Assembly: GCA_002494885.1 (NCBI GenBank)
Contig: DACV01000007.1
Coordinates: 1 to 64,000 of the forward strand
Direction of reading: 5' to 3'
DNA: 64,000 nt
Origin: Methanobacterium sp. UBA44
GTDB taxonomy: Archaea > Methanobacteriota > Methanobacteria > Methanobacteriales > Methanobacteriaceae
Part shown: one piece after another, positions 54,831-63,725 of the stretch
Layout: each line of letters starts with the position of its first letter
Position numbering within the stretch: position 1 is the stretch's first letter
Notes under the pieces: model-generated
The model's database searches: none
Seen by the model: only the letters and a program-made list of their open reading frames with translations
Told to the model about the DNA's origin: nothing
Position numbers and translations under genes: made by a program

Positions 54831-55553
54831 ATGAAATTGGTATCAGTTGTATTAACTATAATTCTATTGATAGCGGCTTACTCATTTTTTATAGTATTAA
54901 CAGGCCCTATTGAGCCTTTAGGGAGATTAGGCTTCGTTAAGTTCGCTAACCCTGACATGTATCCCGGACATCCTCATTCCCAACTTTTAGCAAAATATGG
55001 TGAAGAAAAGAGATCCAAATGTGTTCTTGTAGTGCACTTTGCAGGGAGTTCCAATTACAGGAGTTATTATGAAGGAGAATCTGATATTTACAGCCATTCA
55101 GATGGAAGAATCTATATAATAGAACTTGGTTTTATCGATACTCAAGGAACTGGAGCTGCAGATAAAGTAAATTATTTAGATTCTCTTAAAGTAGCTATAT
55201 TTGGCATTCCTGACGGCAGGTATAAATTCAAATCAGATGGAGAAATATTTAACACATATGATGAAGCAATGGAACACGTATACAAAAAGGCAGAGACCCA
55301 TGGCCAGGAGGGTTCAATACCAATGGTCTGGCATGGAACATCAAGGAGTGAGAATCCAATAATAAATCAGGGCTGCGGGTATCCTCTTTATTTCCATATA
55401 ATGCGTAAAGAATATGGGGTAATTCCAGCATACATATATACATTTACTGGAATGATGTATCCATATTTCAAAGACCCTTACAGAACCTTTGAGTTATTTC
55501 ATTCCCCACAACTACAAAAACTCTATACAAGTGGAGAATTAGATTATACTTAA
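54831..55553 (+). CDS. Membrane-anchored protein of unknown function
   Basis: 240 residues. One N-terminal membrane helix (about 3-25) leaves a soluble part that probably faces outward. Motifs such as NPDMYPGHPHSQLL, VVHFAGSSNYRSYYEGESD and VWHGTSRSENPIINQGCGYP look conserved, with several His, Asp and Cys that could form an active site. I do not recognise the family. It has its own GGAGAG site and is a single gene upstream of purC. Confidence 0.68.
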   Translation: MKLVSVVLTIILLIAAYSFFIVLTGPIEPLGRLGFVKFANPDMYPGHPHSQLLAKYGEEKRSKCVLVVHFAGSSNYRSYYEGESDIYSHSDGRIYIIELGFIDTQGTGAADKVNYLDSLKVAIFGIPDGRYKFKSDGEIFNTYDEAMEHVYKKAETHGQEGSIPMVWHGTSRSENPIINQGCGYPLYFHIMRKEYGVIPAYIYTFTGMMYPYFKDPYRTFELFHSPQLQKLYTSGELDYT

Positions 55554-55698
55554 TTTAAAGCCATAAACTTCTTATTTTTTATTGTAGATATCATATAATA
55601 TTCAAAGTAGAAAATGGAAAAAATAAAAAGAAGAGTAAATAAAACAGTCAATAGTAATTTAACATGTATAATAATGCTAAAATCAGGAGTAAGTTAAC

Positions 55699-56439
55699 AT
55701 GAAATCCGAAAAATTAATTTATCAGGGAAAAGCAAAGGGTGTTTACGAAACAGATGATCCTCAAAAAGTCATAGTAGAATTTAGAGATGATATAACGGCT
55801 GGAGATGGGGCTAAAAAAGATAATATCAATGAGAAAGGTTTCTGGAATTCTATAATTTCTGCAAAATTATTTGAGATCATTGAAGAAGAAGGAATCAAAA
55901 CCCAGTACATTGATCTAATTAAACCGGGCTTGATGTTATCATGGAAACTTGAAATGATTCCACTTGAAGTGATCACCAGAAATATTGCTGCTGGAAGTTT
56001 ACTTAGAAGATATCCATTTGAGCCAAAACAAACCTTTGATCCTCCAATCATCCAGATAGATTATAAGAGTGATGAATATGGAGATCCTATGCTCAATGAC
56101 GATATAGCAATTGCACTGGGTTTAATAGAAAAGGAAAATCTGGAAAAAATCAAAGAAATTACTTTAAAAATAAATAAAGTTTTAAGGAAATTCTTAGAAT
56201 CTAAGGGACTTCTATTTCCTGACTTTAAAATCGAATATGGATATGATACAGAGGGAAATATAGTTCTGGGTGATGAAATCAGTCCAGATACATGCAGATT
56301 CTGGGATGCAGAAACATGTGATATTCTTGACAAAGATCTCTTCAGACAGGGAGAATCAGGGGTTATAGAAGCTTATAAAAGAGTAGCATCCATAATACTG
56401 GATGAAGAAAATAAAAAAAAATGGAATATTGAGTTATAA
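55699..56439 (+). CDS. purC: SAICAR synthetase
   Basis: 246 residues. YQGKAKGVYETDDP (8-21) is the ATP-loop, and RNIAAGSLLRRYPFEP and FKIEYGYDTEGNIVLGDEISPDTCRFWD are PurC signatures. It joins aspartate to CAIR with ATP in purine synthesis. AGGAG lies nine bases before the ATG. purS and purQ follow on the same strand, so it heads a purine cluster. Confidence 0.95.
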   Translation: MKSEKLIYQGKAKGVYETDDPQKVIVEFRDDITAGDGAKKDNINEKGFWNSIISAKLFEIIEEEGIKTQYIDLIKPGLMLSWKLEMIPLEVITRNIAAGSLLRRYPFEPKQTFDPPIIQIDYKSDEYGDPMLNDDIAIALGLIEKENLEKIKEITLKINKVLRKFLESKGLLFPDFKIEYGYDTEGNIVLGDEISPDTCRFWDAETCDILDKDLFRQGESGVIEAYKRVASIILDEENKKKWNIEL

Positions 56440-56563
56440 AAGATTAAAATCCTTGAAAATTTATTTTTATTTATTGACTTATAAATAAAATTAATAAGTA
56501 TAAAAAGCAATCTATGAATTGACTAATATCTTTATCAAATAAATCTTATTCTATGGTGATGAA

Positions 56564-56818
56564 ATGAAATACAATGCTGAAGTGAAAATAAGCCTTAAAA
56601 AAGGTATGTTAAATCCAGAAGCTTCAACCATTCAAAGGGCACTGGCTCTTTTAGGATACGAAGTTAAAGGAACTGATACAATTCAAACAATCAAATTTAC
56701 AATTGATGAAGAAGATGAAAAGGTTGCAAGGGAAGAAGTGGATGATATGTGTCAGAGACTTCTATGCAATCCAGTAATCCATGACTATGAAATAAAAATA
56801 ACCCCTGATAATTCATAA
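56564..56818 (+). CDS. purS: Phosphoribosylformylglycinamidine synthase subunit PurS
   Basis: 84 residues. VKISLKKGMLNPEASTIQRA and LGYEVKG are the PurS core, and the C-terminal MCQRLLCNPVIHDYEI is typical. It bridges PurQ and PurL in the FGAM synthase complex. GGTGATGAA precedes ATG 56564. purL is not in this window. Confidence 0.95.
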   Translation: MKYNAEVKISLKKGMLNPEASTIQRALALLGYEVKGTDTIQTIKFTIDEEDEKVAREEVDDMCQRLLCNPVIHDYEIKITPDNS

Positions 56819-56840
56819 TAACACAAAAGAGGAAAGAATG

Positions 56841-57497
56841 ATGAAAGTAGGTGTCATACGTTTCCCTGGTTCAAATTGTGATAGAGATGTTTATCATGCC
56901 CTTGAACTTGCAGGTGGTAAACCAGATTATATATGGTGGAATCAAAAAGATTTATCCAGATTTGATGCTATTGTTATCCCTGGAGGATTTTCTTATGGAG
57001 ATTACCTCAGAGCTGGAGCAATTGCAAGCATAACTCCAGTTATAGATGGGATAAAAGAAGCAGTTAATGATGGAAAACCCGTTCTTGGGATTTGTAATGG
57101 TGCACAGATACTTGCAGAAGTTGGTTTAGTGCCCGGAGTGTTTACAAACAATGAAAACGCTAAATTTATCTGTGAAAGGGTTGAATTGAAGGTTACATCC
57201 ACAAGAACCCCATTTACAAGCATGTATAAAAAAGGCGAAGTTATTAAAATGCCTATTGCTCATGCCGAAGGAAGATACCACACTGAAGAAATTCAGAAAC
57301 TTCACGATCAGGATCAGATTGTTCTTAAGTTTGAAGGTAAAAACCCTAACGGCTCTCTTGAAGCAATAACTGGAGTTTGCGATGAATCAGGGCTTGTATG
57401 TGCTGTGATGCCCCATCCAGAAAGGGCTTCAGAATCAGTTTTAGGATCAGACAAGGGCTTAAAGTTTTTCAAAGGAATCATTAAATTTAAATCCTGA
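56841..57497 (+). CDS. purQ: Phosphoribosylformylglycinamidine synthase subunit PurQ (glutaminase)
   Basis: 218 residues. A class I glutaminase: IPGGFSYGDYLRAGAIA, nucleophile Cys in VLGICNGAQIL (about 87), and His/Glu in AVMPHPERASE. It supplies ammonia to PurL. The start is a tandem ATGATG; I choose the second (MKVGVIRFPGSNCD), with GAGGAAAG seven bases ahead and the expected N-terminus. It follows purS by about 20 bases. Confidence 0.95.
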   Translation: MKVGVIRFPGSNCDRDVYHALELAGGKPDYIWWNQKDLSRFDAIVIPGGFSYGDYLRAGAIASITPVIDGIKEAVNDGKPVLGICNGAQILAEVGLVPGVFTNNENAKFICERVELKVTSTRTPFTSMYKKGEVIKMPIAHAEGRYHTEEIQKLHDQDQIVLKFEGKNPNGSLEAITGVCDESGLVCAVMPHPERASESVLGSDKGLKFFKGIIKFKS

Positions 57498-57554
57498 AAT
57501 TTGATTTAAAGCTGTTAATTGATATTTTTAATTTTAAACTCAAGCGGTGAATAC

Positions 57555-58262
57555 ATGGTAGTTTATTTAGTAGGAGCAGGACCTGGCGATCCAGAACTTA
57601 TTACATTAAAAGCAGTTAATGCATTAAAAGAAGCAGATGTTGTATTATACGATAAACTCGCAAATGATGAAATTCTAAAGTATGCAGAAAATGCTAAACT
57701 CATATATGTAGGTAAACAGGCTGGAAAGCATTATAAAAAACAGGACGAAATTAATGAAATCCTTATAAAAGAAGCAAAAGAAAATGAGACAGTTGTACGC
57801 CTTAAAGGAGGAGATCCCTTTGTATTTGGAAGAGGTGGAGAGGAAATGCTTGCTCTTTTTAAAGAGGGCATGGATTTCAAGTTAATTCCCGGCGTAACTT
57901 CTGCTATTGGCGTTCCCACAACCATAGGATTACCAGTCACACACAGAGGTGTAGCAACCTCATTTACACTTGTTACAGGCCACGAAGATCCTGCAAAAAA
58001 GGAAAAGCAGGTAAAATGGGATTTTACAGCTGATACAATCGTAATACTCATGGGAATCGGTAATCTAGCTGAAAATACTGCGGAGATAATGAAACATAAA
58101 GATCCAGATACTCCAGTTTGCGTTATTGAAAACGGTACTATGGAAAATCAGAGGATAATCACAGGTACACTGGAAAATATCACTGAAAAAAATATTAATC
58201 CTCCTGCTCTTGTAGTAATAGGACATGTAGTTAATGTATTTAAGGAAATAAACCATGAATGA
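57555..58262 (+). CDS. cobA: Uroporphyrinogen-III C-methyltransferase
   Basis: 235 residues. VYLVGAGPGDPELITLKA (2-19) and VVRLKGGDPFVFGRGGEE are SUMT signatures, with PGVTSAIGVPTTIGLPVTHRG following. It methylates uroporphyrinogen III twice using SAM, giving precorrin-2 for siroheme, cobamide and F430. The start is ATG 57555 with GGTGA just upstream; the longer reading from 57519 has none. It is followed by hemD 10 bases later. Confidence 0.95.
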   Translation: MVVYLVGAGPGDPELITLKAVNALKEADVVLYDKLANDEILKYAENAKLIYVGKQAGKHYKKQDEINEILIKEAKENETVVRLKGGDPFVFGRGGEEMLALFKEGMDFKLIPGVTSAIGVPTTIGLPVTHRGVATSFTLVTGHEDPAKKEKQVKWDFTADTIVILMGIGNLAENTAEIMKHKDPDTPVCVIENGTMENQRIITGTLENITEKNINPPALVVIGHVVNVFKEINHE

Positions 58263-58271
58263 GGCTTAATC

Positions 58272-59057
58272 ATGAAAGGTTTAGAAGGGAAAAAAATTGT
58301 GATAACAAGACCTGCTGAAAGAGCTCAGGATTCTGTAGAAATGGTTGAATCATATGGAGCAATTCCTATTGTCACTCCAACCATTGAACTAAAAGATTCC
58401 AAACCAGAAGAAATGATTAAATTGTGTGATATGCTCAATGAACTGGACTGGCTTATATTTACATCACCAAGAGCAATAGAATCATTTTTTAAGTATTGCA
58501 GTCTTGAAAATGCCCAAAATTTAAAGGTTGCATCTATTGGACCTAAAACTGGTGAAGTTCTGCATAAATATGGTGTAAAAATAGATCTTATGCCTGAAGA
58601 TTACACTGCTGAAGGTCTCCTTGAAGCATTTGAAAGTATTGAAGTTAAAGATAAAAAAATAGGGCTTCCAAGAACCATGGTAGCAAGATATACCCTCCCC
58701 CACGGACTTCAAAGAAGAGGGGCAGAGGTGATTCTTGCAGATGCCTATAAATCAGAAATGCCTGACGATAAATCCAAGATATACGAACTTATTGATGATA
58801 TATTAAAGAGAGATATCGATATTATAATGTTTACAAGCCCATTAACAGTTAAAAATCTCTTTAAAATTGCTAAAGCCAGGAACAAAGGAGAAACAATAGA
58901 TATATTAAGGAACAAAGAAGTCTTGGTTGCAGCGATTGGCCCTATAACTAAAAAAGTGCTTAATGCCTATGAAATTGATCCTGTAATGCCTGAAGTGTAC
59001 ACTTTTAAAGATATGCTTGACAAATTAGTAGAAGTGACCAACGAGGGAAAATCATGA
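58272..59057 (+). CDS. hemD: Uroporphyrinogen-III synthase
   Basis: 261 residues. The two-lobed HemD fold shows KIVITRPAERAQDS, WLIFTSPRAIESFF, ASIGPKTGEVL and IIMFTSPLTVKNL. It closes hydroxymethylbilane into uroporphyrinogen III, the substrate of cobA next to it. HemD is poorly conserved, but this order with cobA is convincing. Its last four bases overlap the SRP19 start (ATGA). Confidence 0.92.
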   Translation: MKGLEGKKIVITRPAERAQDSVEMVESYGAIPIVTPTIELKDSKPEEMIKLCDMLNELDWLIFTSPRAIESFFKYCSLENAQNLKVASIGPKTGEVLHKYGVKIDLMPEDYTAEGLLEAFESIEVKDKKIGLPRTMVARYTLPHGLQRRGAEVILADAYKSEMPDDKSKIYELIDDILKRDIDIIMFTSPLTVKNLFKIAKARNKGETIDILRNKEVLVAAIGPITKKVLNAYEIDPVMPEVYTFKDMLDKLVEVTNEGKS

Positions 59058-59326
59058 GAACTATAATCTGGCCAGTTTATATTGATTCGCAAAAAAGCAA
59101 AAAAGAGGGAAGGCGGATTTCTAAAGAAGATGCAGTTTCATCTCCAAAACTAAGAGAAATCTCCAGTGCTGCAAAAAAGCTCCAGCTCAACCCAGATATT
59201 GAAAATAATAAATCTTATCCACGTTCATGGTGGGAATCATCAGGCAGGGTTTCTGTGGATAAAAACATGCCTAAAAGAGAAATTTTAATAAAGATAAGTA
59301 ATATTATAAAAGGTATGAGGTCCTAA
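59054..59326 (+). CDS. srp19: Signal recognition particle 19 kDa protein
   Basis: 90 residues. IIWPVYIDSQKSKKEGRRI at the start and SYPRSWWESSGRVSV later are the SRP19 hallmarks. It binds the SRP RNA and helps SRP54 assembly for membrane targeting. The start overlaps hemD by four bases. Universal in archaea. Confidence 0.95.
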   Translation: MRTIIWPVYIDSQKSKKEGRRISKEDAVSSPKLREISSAAKKLQLNPDIENNKSYPRSWWESSGRVSVDKNMPKREILIKISNIIKGMRS

Positions 59327-59455
59327 CTCACCCTTTTAATGAATTATGTTTTTATACCCTAATTCTGGTCTTCAATAATGAAAATAAATTTTTTTAGCAT
59401 AGTTTTATATAACATATTTAATTAAATAATATTAATACATTGACTGGAGAGTTAA

Positions 59456-60859
59456 ATGGAAAATAATCAAATAATGATTAAAGCATTTCAAAAGGCCCAT
59501 GAAATGGTTAAAAATGCTGAAAATATCAAGATATACAGCCATATTGACTGTGATGGAATAACCGCCGGCTCAATTTTATCATCCACTCTTGATAGGCTGG
59601 AAAAGGATCATGAAGTAGAATTCATAACATTGGACAAGATTGATGACCTTTCTCTTGAAAATGAGCTTACTATATTTTCTGATCTGGGTTCAGGACAGAA
59701 TGTTCATAAATTAGGAAATTCTTCCTCAAAAATAATTATTCTTGACCATCATCCCCCACTAAGGCCTATGATTTATGATAATCATGTTTCTGGAGAATTT
59801 TTAGAAATAAATTCACATTATTATGGTATCGATGGTTCCTTTGAAGTTTCTGGAGGAGGTATGGCCTATTTACTGGCACGCACCTTTGGATTCTATGATT
59901 TAAGCTGGCTTGGAGTCTTAAGTGCTGTAGGGGACATGCAAAACAACATGCCTGGAAAATTAGTCGGATTAAATCAGAAGATCCTTACTGATAGTGTGAA
60001 TAAAAATCTTGTTGACCCGATAAACGATTTAACATTCTATGGTCGTCAAACAAGGCCAGTTTATGTTGCTCTTTCTTATTTTGGAGATGTTAAACTTCCC
60101 ATTACAAATAATCGTAATGAAAGTATTCATATGTTAAATAAGCTTGGTATCCCCACTAAAAACGGTAAAAAAGCCAGAGTTTTATCTGATCTATCCAAAC
60201 AGGAGAAAAGTCTAATATTTTCAGAGCTTTTAAAGATGTTAAGCAGGGAAGTTCCCAGAAAATATATAAAATATGTCCCAAAACTTATATCTGGAGAATC
60301 TTACGAATTTTTAGAAGAAACCAAATACTCTCCCCTCAGGGATGCAAGTGAATTTTCAACTGCAATAAATGCATGTAGCCGGCATAAGCATCCTGAAATT
60401 GCATTAAATGTAATTAAAGGGAATAGGGAACTTGCCCTCGATGAAATGGAGACTCTTGCACTTGAACACAGGCGCTATCTTGCCCAGAAAATGGACTGGA
60501 TAAGGGAAGAAGATAGAATCATTGATCTTAAAAATTTACAGTATTTTGAAGGGAGCGAGATAAAAAGTGAATTAATAGGAACTGTGGCAGGAATGATTTT
60601 AAGTTATGGGGATTGGAGAAAACCAATCATCGGATTTACACCTGTAAATGGGGACGGGGATGGAATAAAAATATCATTAAGGTGTTCACGTCTTTTAGCC
60701 TATGATGGAATTCACTTTGGTAATATAATACGAAAAGTGGCCGAAAAATGCGGTGGTAACGGTGGAGGTCATTCTGTTGCCTGTGGAGCTTATATTCCTG
60801 ATGAAAACATGGATAAATTCCTCAAAACATTTGATGAATATTTAAATGGGAAAATTTAA
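59456..60859 (+). CDS. Archaeal RecJ-like DHH-family exonuclease
   Basis: 467 residues. YSHIDCDGITAGS gives the first DHH motif, FSDLGSGQ and IILDHHPPLRP the next ones. The DHHA1 end is CGGNGGGHSVACGAYIP near 445. The length fits archaeal RecJ/GAN-type proteins that join the GINS-MCM replication complex or degrade single strands. GGAGAG lies before ATG 59456, and a TATA-like ATATAACATA about 50 bases upstream. A tight partner cannot be seen here. Confidence 0.87.
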   Translation: MENNQIMIKAFQKAHEMVKNAENIKIYSHIDCDGITAGSILSSTLDRLEKDHEVEFITLDKIDDLSLENELTIFSDLGSGQNVHKLGNSSSKIIILDHHPPLRPMIYDNHVSGEFLEINSHYYGIDGSFEVSGGGMAYLLARTFGFYDLSWLGVLSAVGDMQNNMPGKLVGLNQKILTDSVNKNLVDPINDLTFYGRQTRPVYVALSYFGDVKLPITNNRNESIHMLNKLGIPTKNGKKARVLSDLSKQEKSLIFSELLKMLSREVPRKYIKYVPKLISGESYEFLEETKYSPLRDASEFSTAINACSRHKHPEIALNVIKGNRELALDEMETLALEHRRYLAQKMDWIREEDRIIDLKNLQYFEGSEIKSELIGTVAGMILSYGDWRKPIIGFTPVNGDGDGIKISLRCSRLLAYDGIHFGNIIRKVAEKCGGNGGGHSVACGAYIPDENMDKFLKTFDEYLNGKI

Positions 60860-60881
60860 CTGATATCGTATGGTGTATAAA

Positions 60882-61670
60882 ATGAAGGTATTCAAAAAAA
60901 AAGGAGAGCTCACAAGATTTCAAATCCTTGCTGAAATTGCTAAGCAGCAACCACATTTAAGACAAAAGAATATTGCTGAGAAGCTTGGAATAACGGTTCA
61001 GGCAGTATCTGAAAACATTAAAAGCTTGACTGATAATTGTTTTGTTGAAATACGTGAAGATAGTGCTAGATACCACATTACCAAGAGAGGAATTGAAAAA
61101 CTTAAAAAAGAAGCTGCTAATCTTAGAAAATATGCTGATGAAGTTTCTGAGACAATGAATACCTACAAATCAATATGGCCTGCAATAGCTGCAGATGATT
61201 TAAAGGAGGGCCAGAATGTTTGGCTTAAAATGGAAAATGGAATCCTTTATGCAGTTAAAGAAAAGTCTTCCGCATATGCAGAAGTGCTTAATGATGCCAA
61301 AAAAGGTGAAGATGTAGCTTTAATTAAATTAAATGGGATTATTGACCTTGTAACAGGTAATGTAGTTATAATAAAGCTTCCTGTTATAAATAAAGGTGGT
61401 TCAAGAACAGCTGATCTCCAAAGAATTCATGATATTTATAATAAAGGATTTGACAGAGTAGGAATAATGGGAACTGTTTCAAGGGCCGTAATAGACAAAA
61501 CTGGTATTTCAGCAGATTTTGAATTTGCAACTCCCCATGCAACGGTGGCTGCAGCAAAAAGAGGTTTAAATGTGCTCGTATTTGCAGTTGGAAATATGAC
61601 CAAAAGTATAACTACAAAATTAGATGAAGAAGGTATTCATTATATCATAGAAGATGTTTCAATGCCTTAA
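60882..61670 (+). CDS. Winged-helix (MarR-like) regulator with C-terminal ligand-like domain
   Basis: About 262 residues. The winged helix is 10-75: LTRFQILAEIAKQQPHLRQKNIAEKLGITVQAVSENIKSL and YHITKRGIEKL. The C-terminal 150 residues (LIKLNGIIDLVTGNVVIIKLP, DFEFATPHATVAAAKRGLNVLVFAVG) form a separate conserved domain, probably ligand binding. It follows recJ by about 20 bases, and I choose ATG 60882 (MKVFKKK) with GGTGTA upstream over ATG 60870. Likely a transcription regulator; target unknown. Confidence 0.78.
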   Translation: MKVFKKKGELTRFQILAEIAKQQPHLRQKNIAEKLGITVQAVSENIKSLTDNCFVEIREDSARYHITKRGIEKLKKEAANLRKYADEVSETMNTYKSIWPAIAADDLKEGQNVWLKMENGILYAVKEKSSAYAEVLNDAKKGEDVALIKLNGIIDLVTGNVVIIKLPVINKGGSRTADLQRIHDIYNKGFDRVGIMGTVSRAVIDKTGISADFEFATPHATVAAAKRGLNVLVFAVGNMTKSITTKLDEEGIHYIIEDVSMP

Positions 61671-61692
61671 ATGCTATTTCTACCTGATAATT

Positions 61693-61703
61693 ACATATAT
61701 AAA
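61693..61703 (+). promoter_or_regulatory. TATA box before a possible 31-residue gene
   Basis: ACATATATAAA centred about 25 bases before ATG 61724, the spacing expected for a leaderless transcript. Confidence 0.35.
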
Positions 61704-61723
61704 CTTTTAAAACTTAAACTCCA

Positions 61724-61819
61724 ATGAATATTACAATGGAATTCTGGATTTTCTATGTTATCGCAAGAATATTGATTTTATATTCAAGGCACAAATCCAG
61801 GCACGATGATTATTTTTAA
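61724..61819 (+). CDS. Possible 31-residue membrane peptide
   Basis: MNITMEFWIFYVIARILILY followed by a basic tail (RHKSRHDDYF) and a stop. One hydrophobic helix with a positive tail is the shape of a small membrane peptide. A TATA box 25 bases upstream supports a leaderless mRNA. Only comparison with relatives could confirm it. Confidence 0.35.
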   Translation: MNITMEFWIFYVIARILILYSRHKSRHDDYF

Positions 61820-61837
61820 TTTAAATAAGTAGAATTG

Positions 61838-62713
61838 TTATTTTATAATTCTACAGCCATAATTATCTATTTTAGTTATTATAGCATCATTTAAACTTGT
61901 ATATTTACTTTCAGATAATGCAAAGACAGTATTGCCCAACATGGCCATTGAAGCCCCTAAAGTTTCATTTTTAAGAATATTTATAGCTTCTTTAACTTCA
62001 GGACTCATAAGTCCAGTTTTTTCTGCAAATTCCCGTGATAAATCCATAAATTTTCCTGGTTTAGGGTCATTTATAAGTTTTTGAAGCAAATTATGACCCA
62101 TTTGATTGATTTTTCTTTTATATACAGGATTTTCGATAATATCGGAAGTTTTTATCTCTCCAAATGTTTTTGAAATAACATAAAGCTTCTCAGTTTGGTC
62201 TGATGCAATTTTCACTGTTTTCCCAATTCCTGGAGCTCCCTCCTTAAGTCTAAGTACTATTCCTCCTGAAATTTCCCCAATGACATCCCCAAGTCCACTT
62301 TTCATTTCCAGTTCTGCGATGTGGGCAATTTGAGCTGATTTATTAAACGAAAGAGGTAATTGAAGGAGTTTTGAAATACCTATGGACGTTCCCAGAGCAA
62401 ATGCTGCTGAAGTTCCAAATCCTGCACCTATGGGAACTTGAACAGTATGATCTATTCTTATTTTCTTACCTTCAAGATTGAATTGCCTCTTTATAATTTC
62501 AATGGCTTTTTCAGTTATTGTAACGTTTCTTTCATCATATTTACCATTAATTTTGATTTCTATACCATCACCATCAGTAATTTTAAGTTCAGTCAGAACT
62601 CCTTTATCCATTACAATTCCTGCACCACAGGATCCCTTTTTAAGAGGATCATCATTGTCGATTATCTCAAAAAATCCAGTAATGTGAGATGGAACAAAAA
62701 CAGAACATTTCAT
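61838..62713 (-). CDS. Pantoate kinase (GHMP family)
   Basis: 291 residues. VPIGAGFGTSAAFALGTSIG (about 93-112) is the GHMP ATP-loop in the pantoate kinase form, and FVPSHITGFFEI at the N-terminus and LGASMAMLGNTVFALSES at the C-terminus match. It phosphorylates pantoate to 4-phosphopantoate in the archaeal route to CoA. Other GHMP kinases are unlikely given the N-terminus. No phosphopantothenate synthetase gene is adjacent. Confidence 0.85.
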   Translation of the reverse strand: MKCSVFVPSHITGFFEIIDNDDPLKKGSCGAGIVMDKGVLTELKITDGDGIEIKINGKYDERNVTITEKAIEIIKRQFNLEGKKIRIDHTVQVPIGAGFGTSAAFALGTSIGISKLLQLPLSFNKSAQIAHIAELEMKSGLGDVIGEISGGIVLRLKEGAPGIGKTVKIASDQTEKLYVISKTFGEIKTSDIIENPVYKRKINQMGHNLLQKLINDPKPGKFMDLSREFAEKTGLMSPEVKEAINILKNETLGASMAMLGNTVFALSESKYTSLNDAIITKIDNYGCRIIK

Positions 62714-62849
62714 ATTAGCACCGATATATAAAGTTGAACAACAAAAATTATGATATCCATAAAATTCAGTAAACTATCATTATATTTAATATAGCTGTCA
62801 AATATAAAAAGATTAAGATGATAAATATTTTAGCTATATTTATTAAATC

Positions 62850-62855
62850 AGGGGG
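62850..62855 (+). promoter_or_regulatory. Ribosome binding site before an ATA codon
   Basis: AGGGGG six bases upstream of ATA 62862, the position where the PHP gene must start to keep its metal site. It supports initiation at this non-standard codon. Confidence 0.55.
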
Positions 62856-62861
62856 AATTTT

Positions 62862-63527
62862 ATAAATAAAAGAATAGATCTTCACACACACAGTTTATTC
62901 AGTGATGGAGAGCTTCTACCATCAGAACTTGCAAGAAGAGCCTACGTTTTAAATCATAGAGCAATAGCAATAACCGATCACGTAGATGCATCAAATATCG
63001 ACTGCGTTAAAAGAATTAAGAAAGCTATACCCGATATTAAGGATAACTGGGACATAGAAGTGATTCAGGGTGCTGAAATTACTCATGCTCCTGCAGAGGT
63101 GATTGGAAAGCTTGCATCTAAGGCTAAAAAGTATGGTGCAGATATTGTGGTTGTTCATGGAGAGACAATTGTAGAGCCTGTAATTGAAGGAACTAATCTG
63201 GCTGCCGTCAACTGTCCTGATGTGGACATTTTAGCGCATCCCGGATTAATTACAGTTGAAGAAGCTAAAACTGCTAAAGAAAATGATATAGCTCTGGAAA
63301 TAAGTGCACGTAAAGGCCACAGTCTTGGAAATGGACACGTAGCTAAAGTGGCAATTGAAGTTGGTGCGGATCTTGTTGTAGATACCGATACCCATGCTCC
63401 AGATGATCTTATAACTTATGAAACTGCTTATAGAATAGCTAAAGGTGCAGGATTACCTGAAAAAATGATAAATACAGTTTTAAGAGATAACCCATTGAGA
63501 ATTTTAAAAAATAAAGGCTTTTTATAA
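62862..63527 (+). CDS. PHP-domain phosphoesterase (histidinol phosphatase-like) with apparent ATA start
   Basis: 221 residues from ATA 62862. IDLHTHSLFSDGELLPSELA and AITDHVDA are the first PHP metal motifs; without them the protein could not bind metal, so translation must start before 62880. In the frame there is no ATG, GTG or TTG between the stop at 62844 and GTG 63060. ATA 62862 has AGGGGG at six bases. Later motifs are GAEITHAP, HGE, AHPGLI, EISARKGH and DTDTHAPDD. Substrate unknown; a phosphatase or nuclease is expected. The GTG at 63060 would give only the C-terminal 155 residues. Confidence 0.78.
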   Translation: MNKRIDLHTHSLFSDGELLPSELARRAYVLNHRAIAITDHVDASNIDCVKRIKKAIPDIKDNWDIEVIQGAEITHAPAEVIGKLASKAKKYGADIVVVHGETIVEPVIEGTNLAAVNCPDVDILAHPGLITVEEAKTAKENDIALEISARKGHSLGNGHVAKVAIEVGADLVVDTDTHAPDDLITYETAYRIAKGAGLPEKMINTVLRDNPLRILKNKGFL

Positions 63528-63632
63528 TTTTTAAGTCCTTTTAATTAATTTATTAGTTGCTATTTGCAAAACCTCAAAAATCGAAGTCAACAAAAAAACT
63601 CTCGAAATCTCTTAAACACTTCTGTTTGTGCA

Positions 63633-63688
63633 TTCAAAATTCGTAGAATTTTGAAAGTTTTTGCAGGCATAAAAAATCTGCAATTTTT
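63633..63688. repeat. Third set of three-base-loop hairpins
   Basis: A perfect 10-bp stem with loop GTA at 63633-63655, then a 7-bp stem with one mismatch and loop TGC at 63672-63688. Other short palindromes around 63560-63630 look decayed. The region separates convergent genes, so it could act in termination. Same geometry as the clusters at 14951 and 34611. Confidence 0.5.
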
Positions 63689-63725
63689 AAGAGCTGCTGG
63701 CTATGTTTTTTGTGGTATAGAAATG

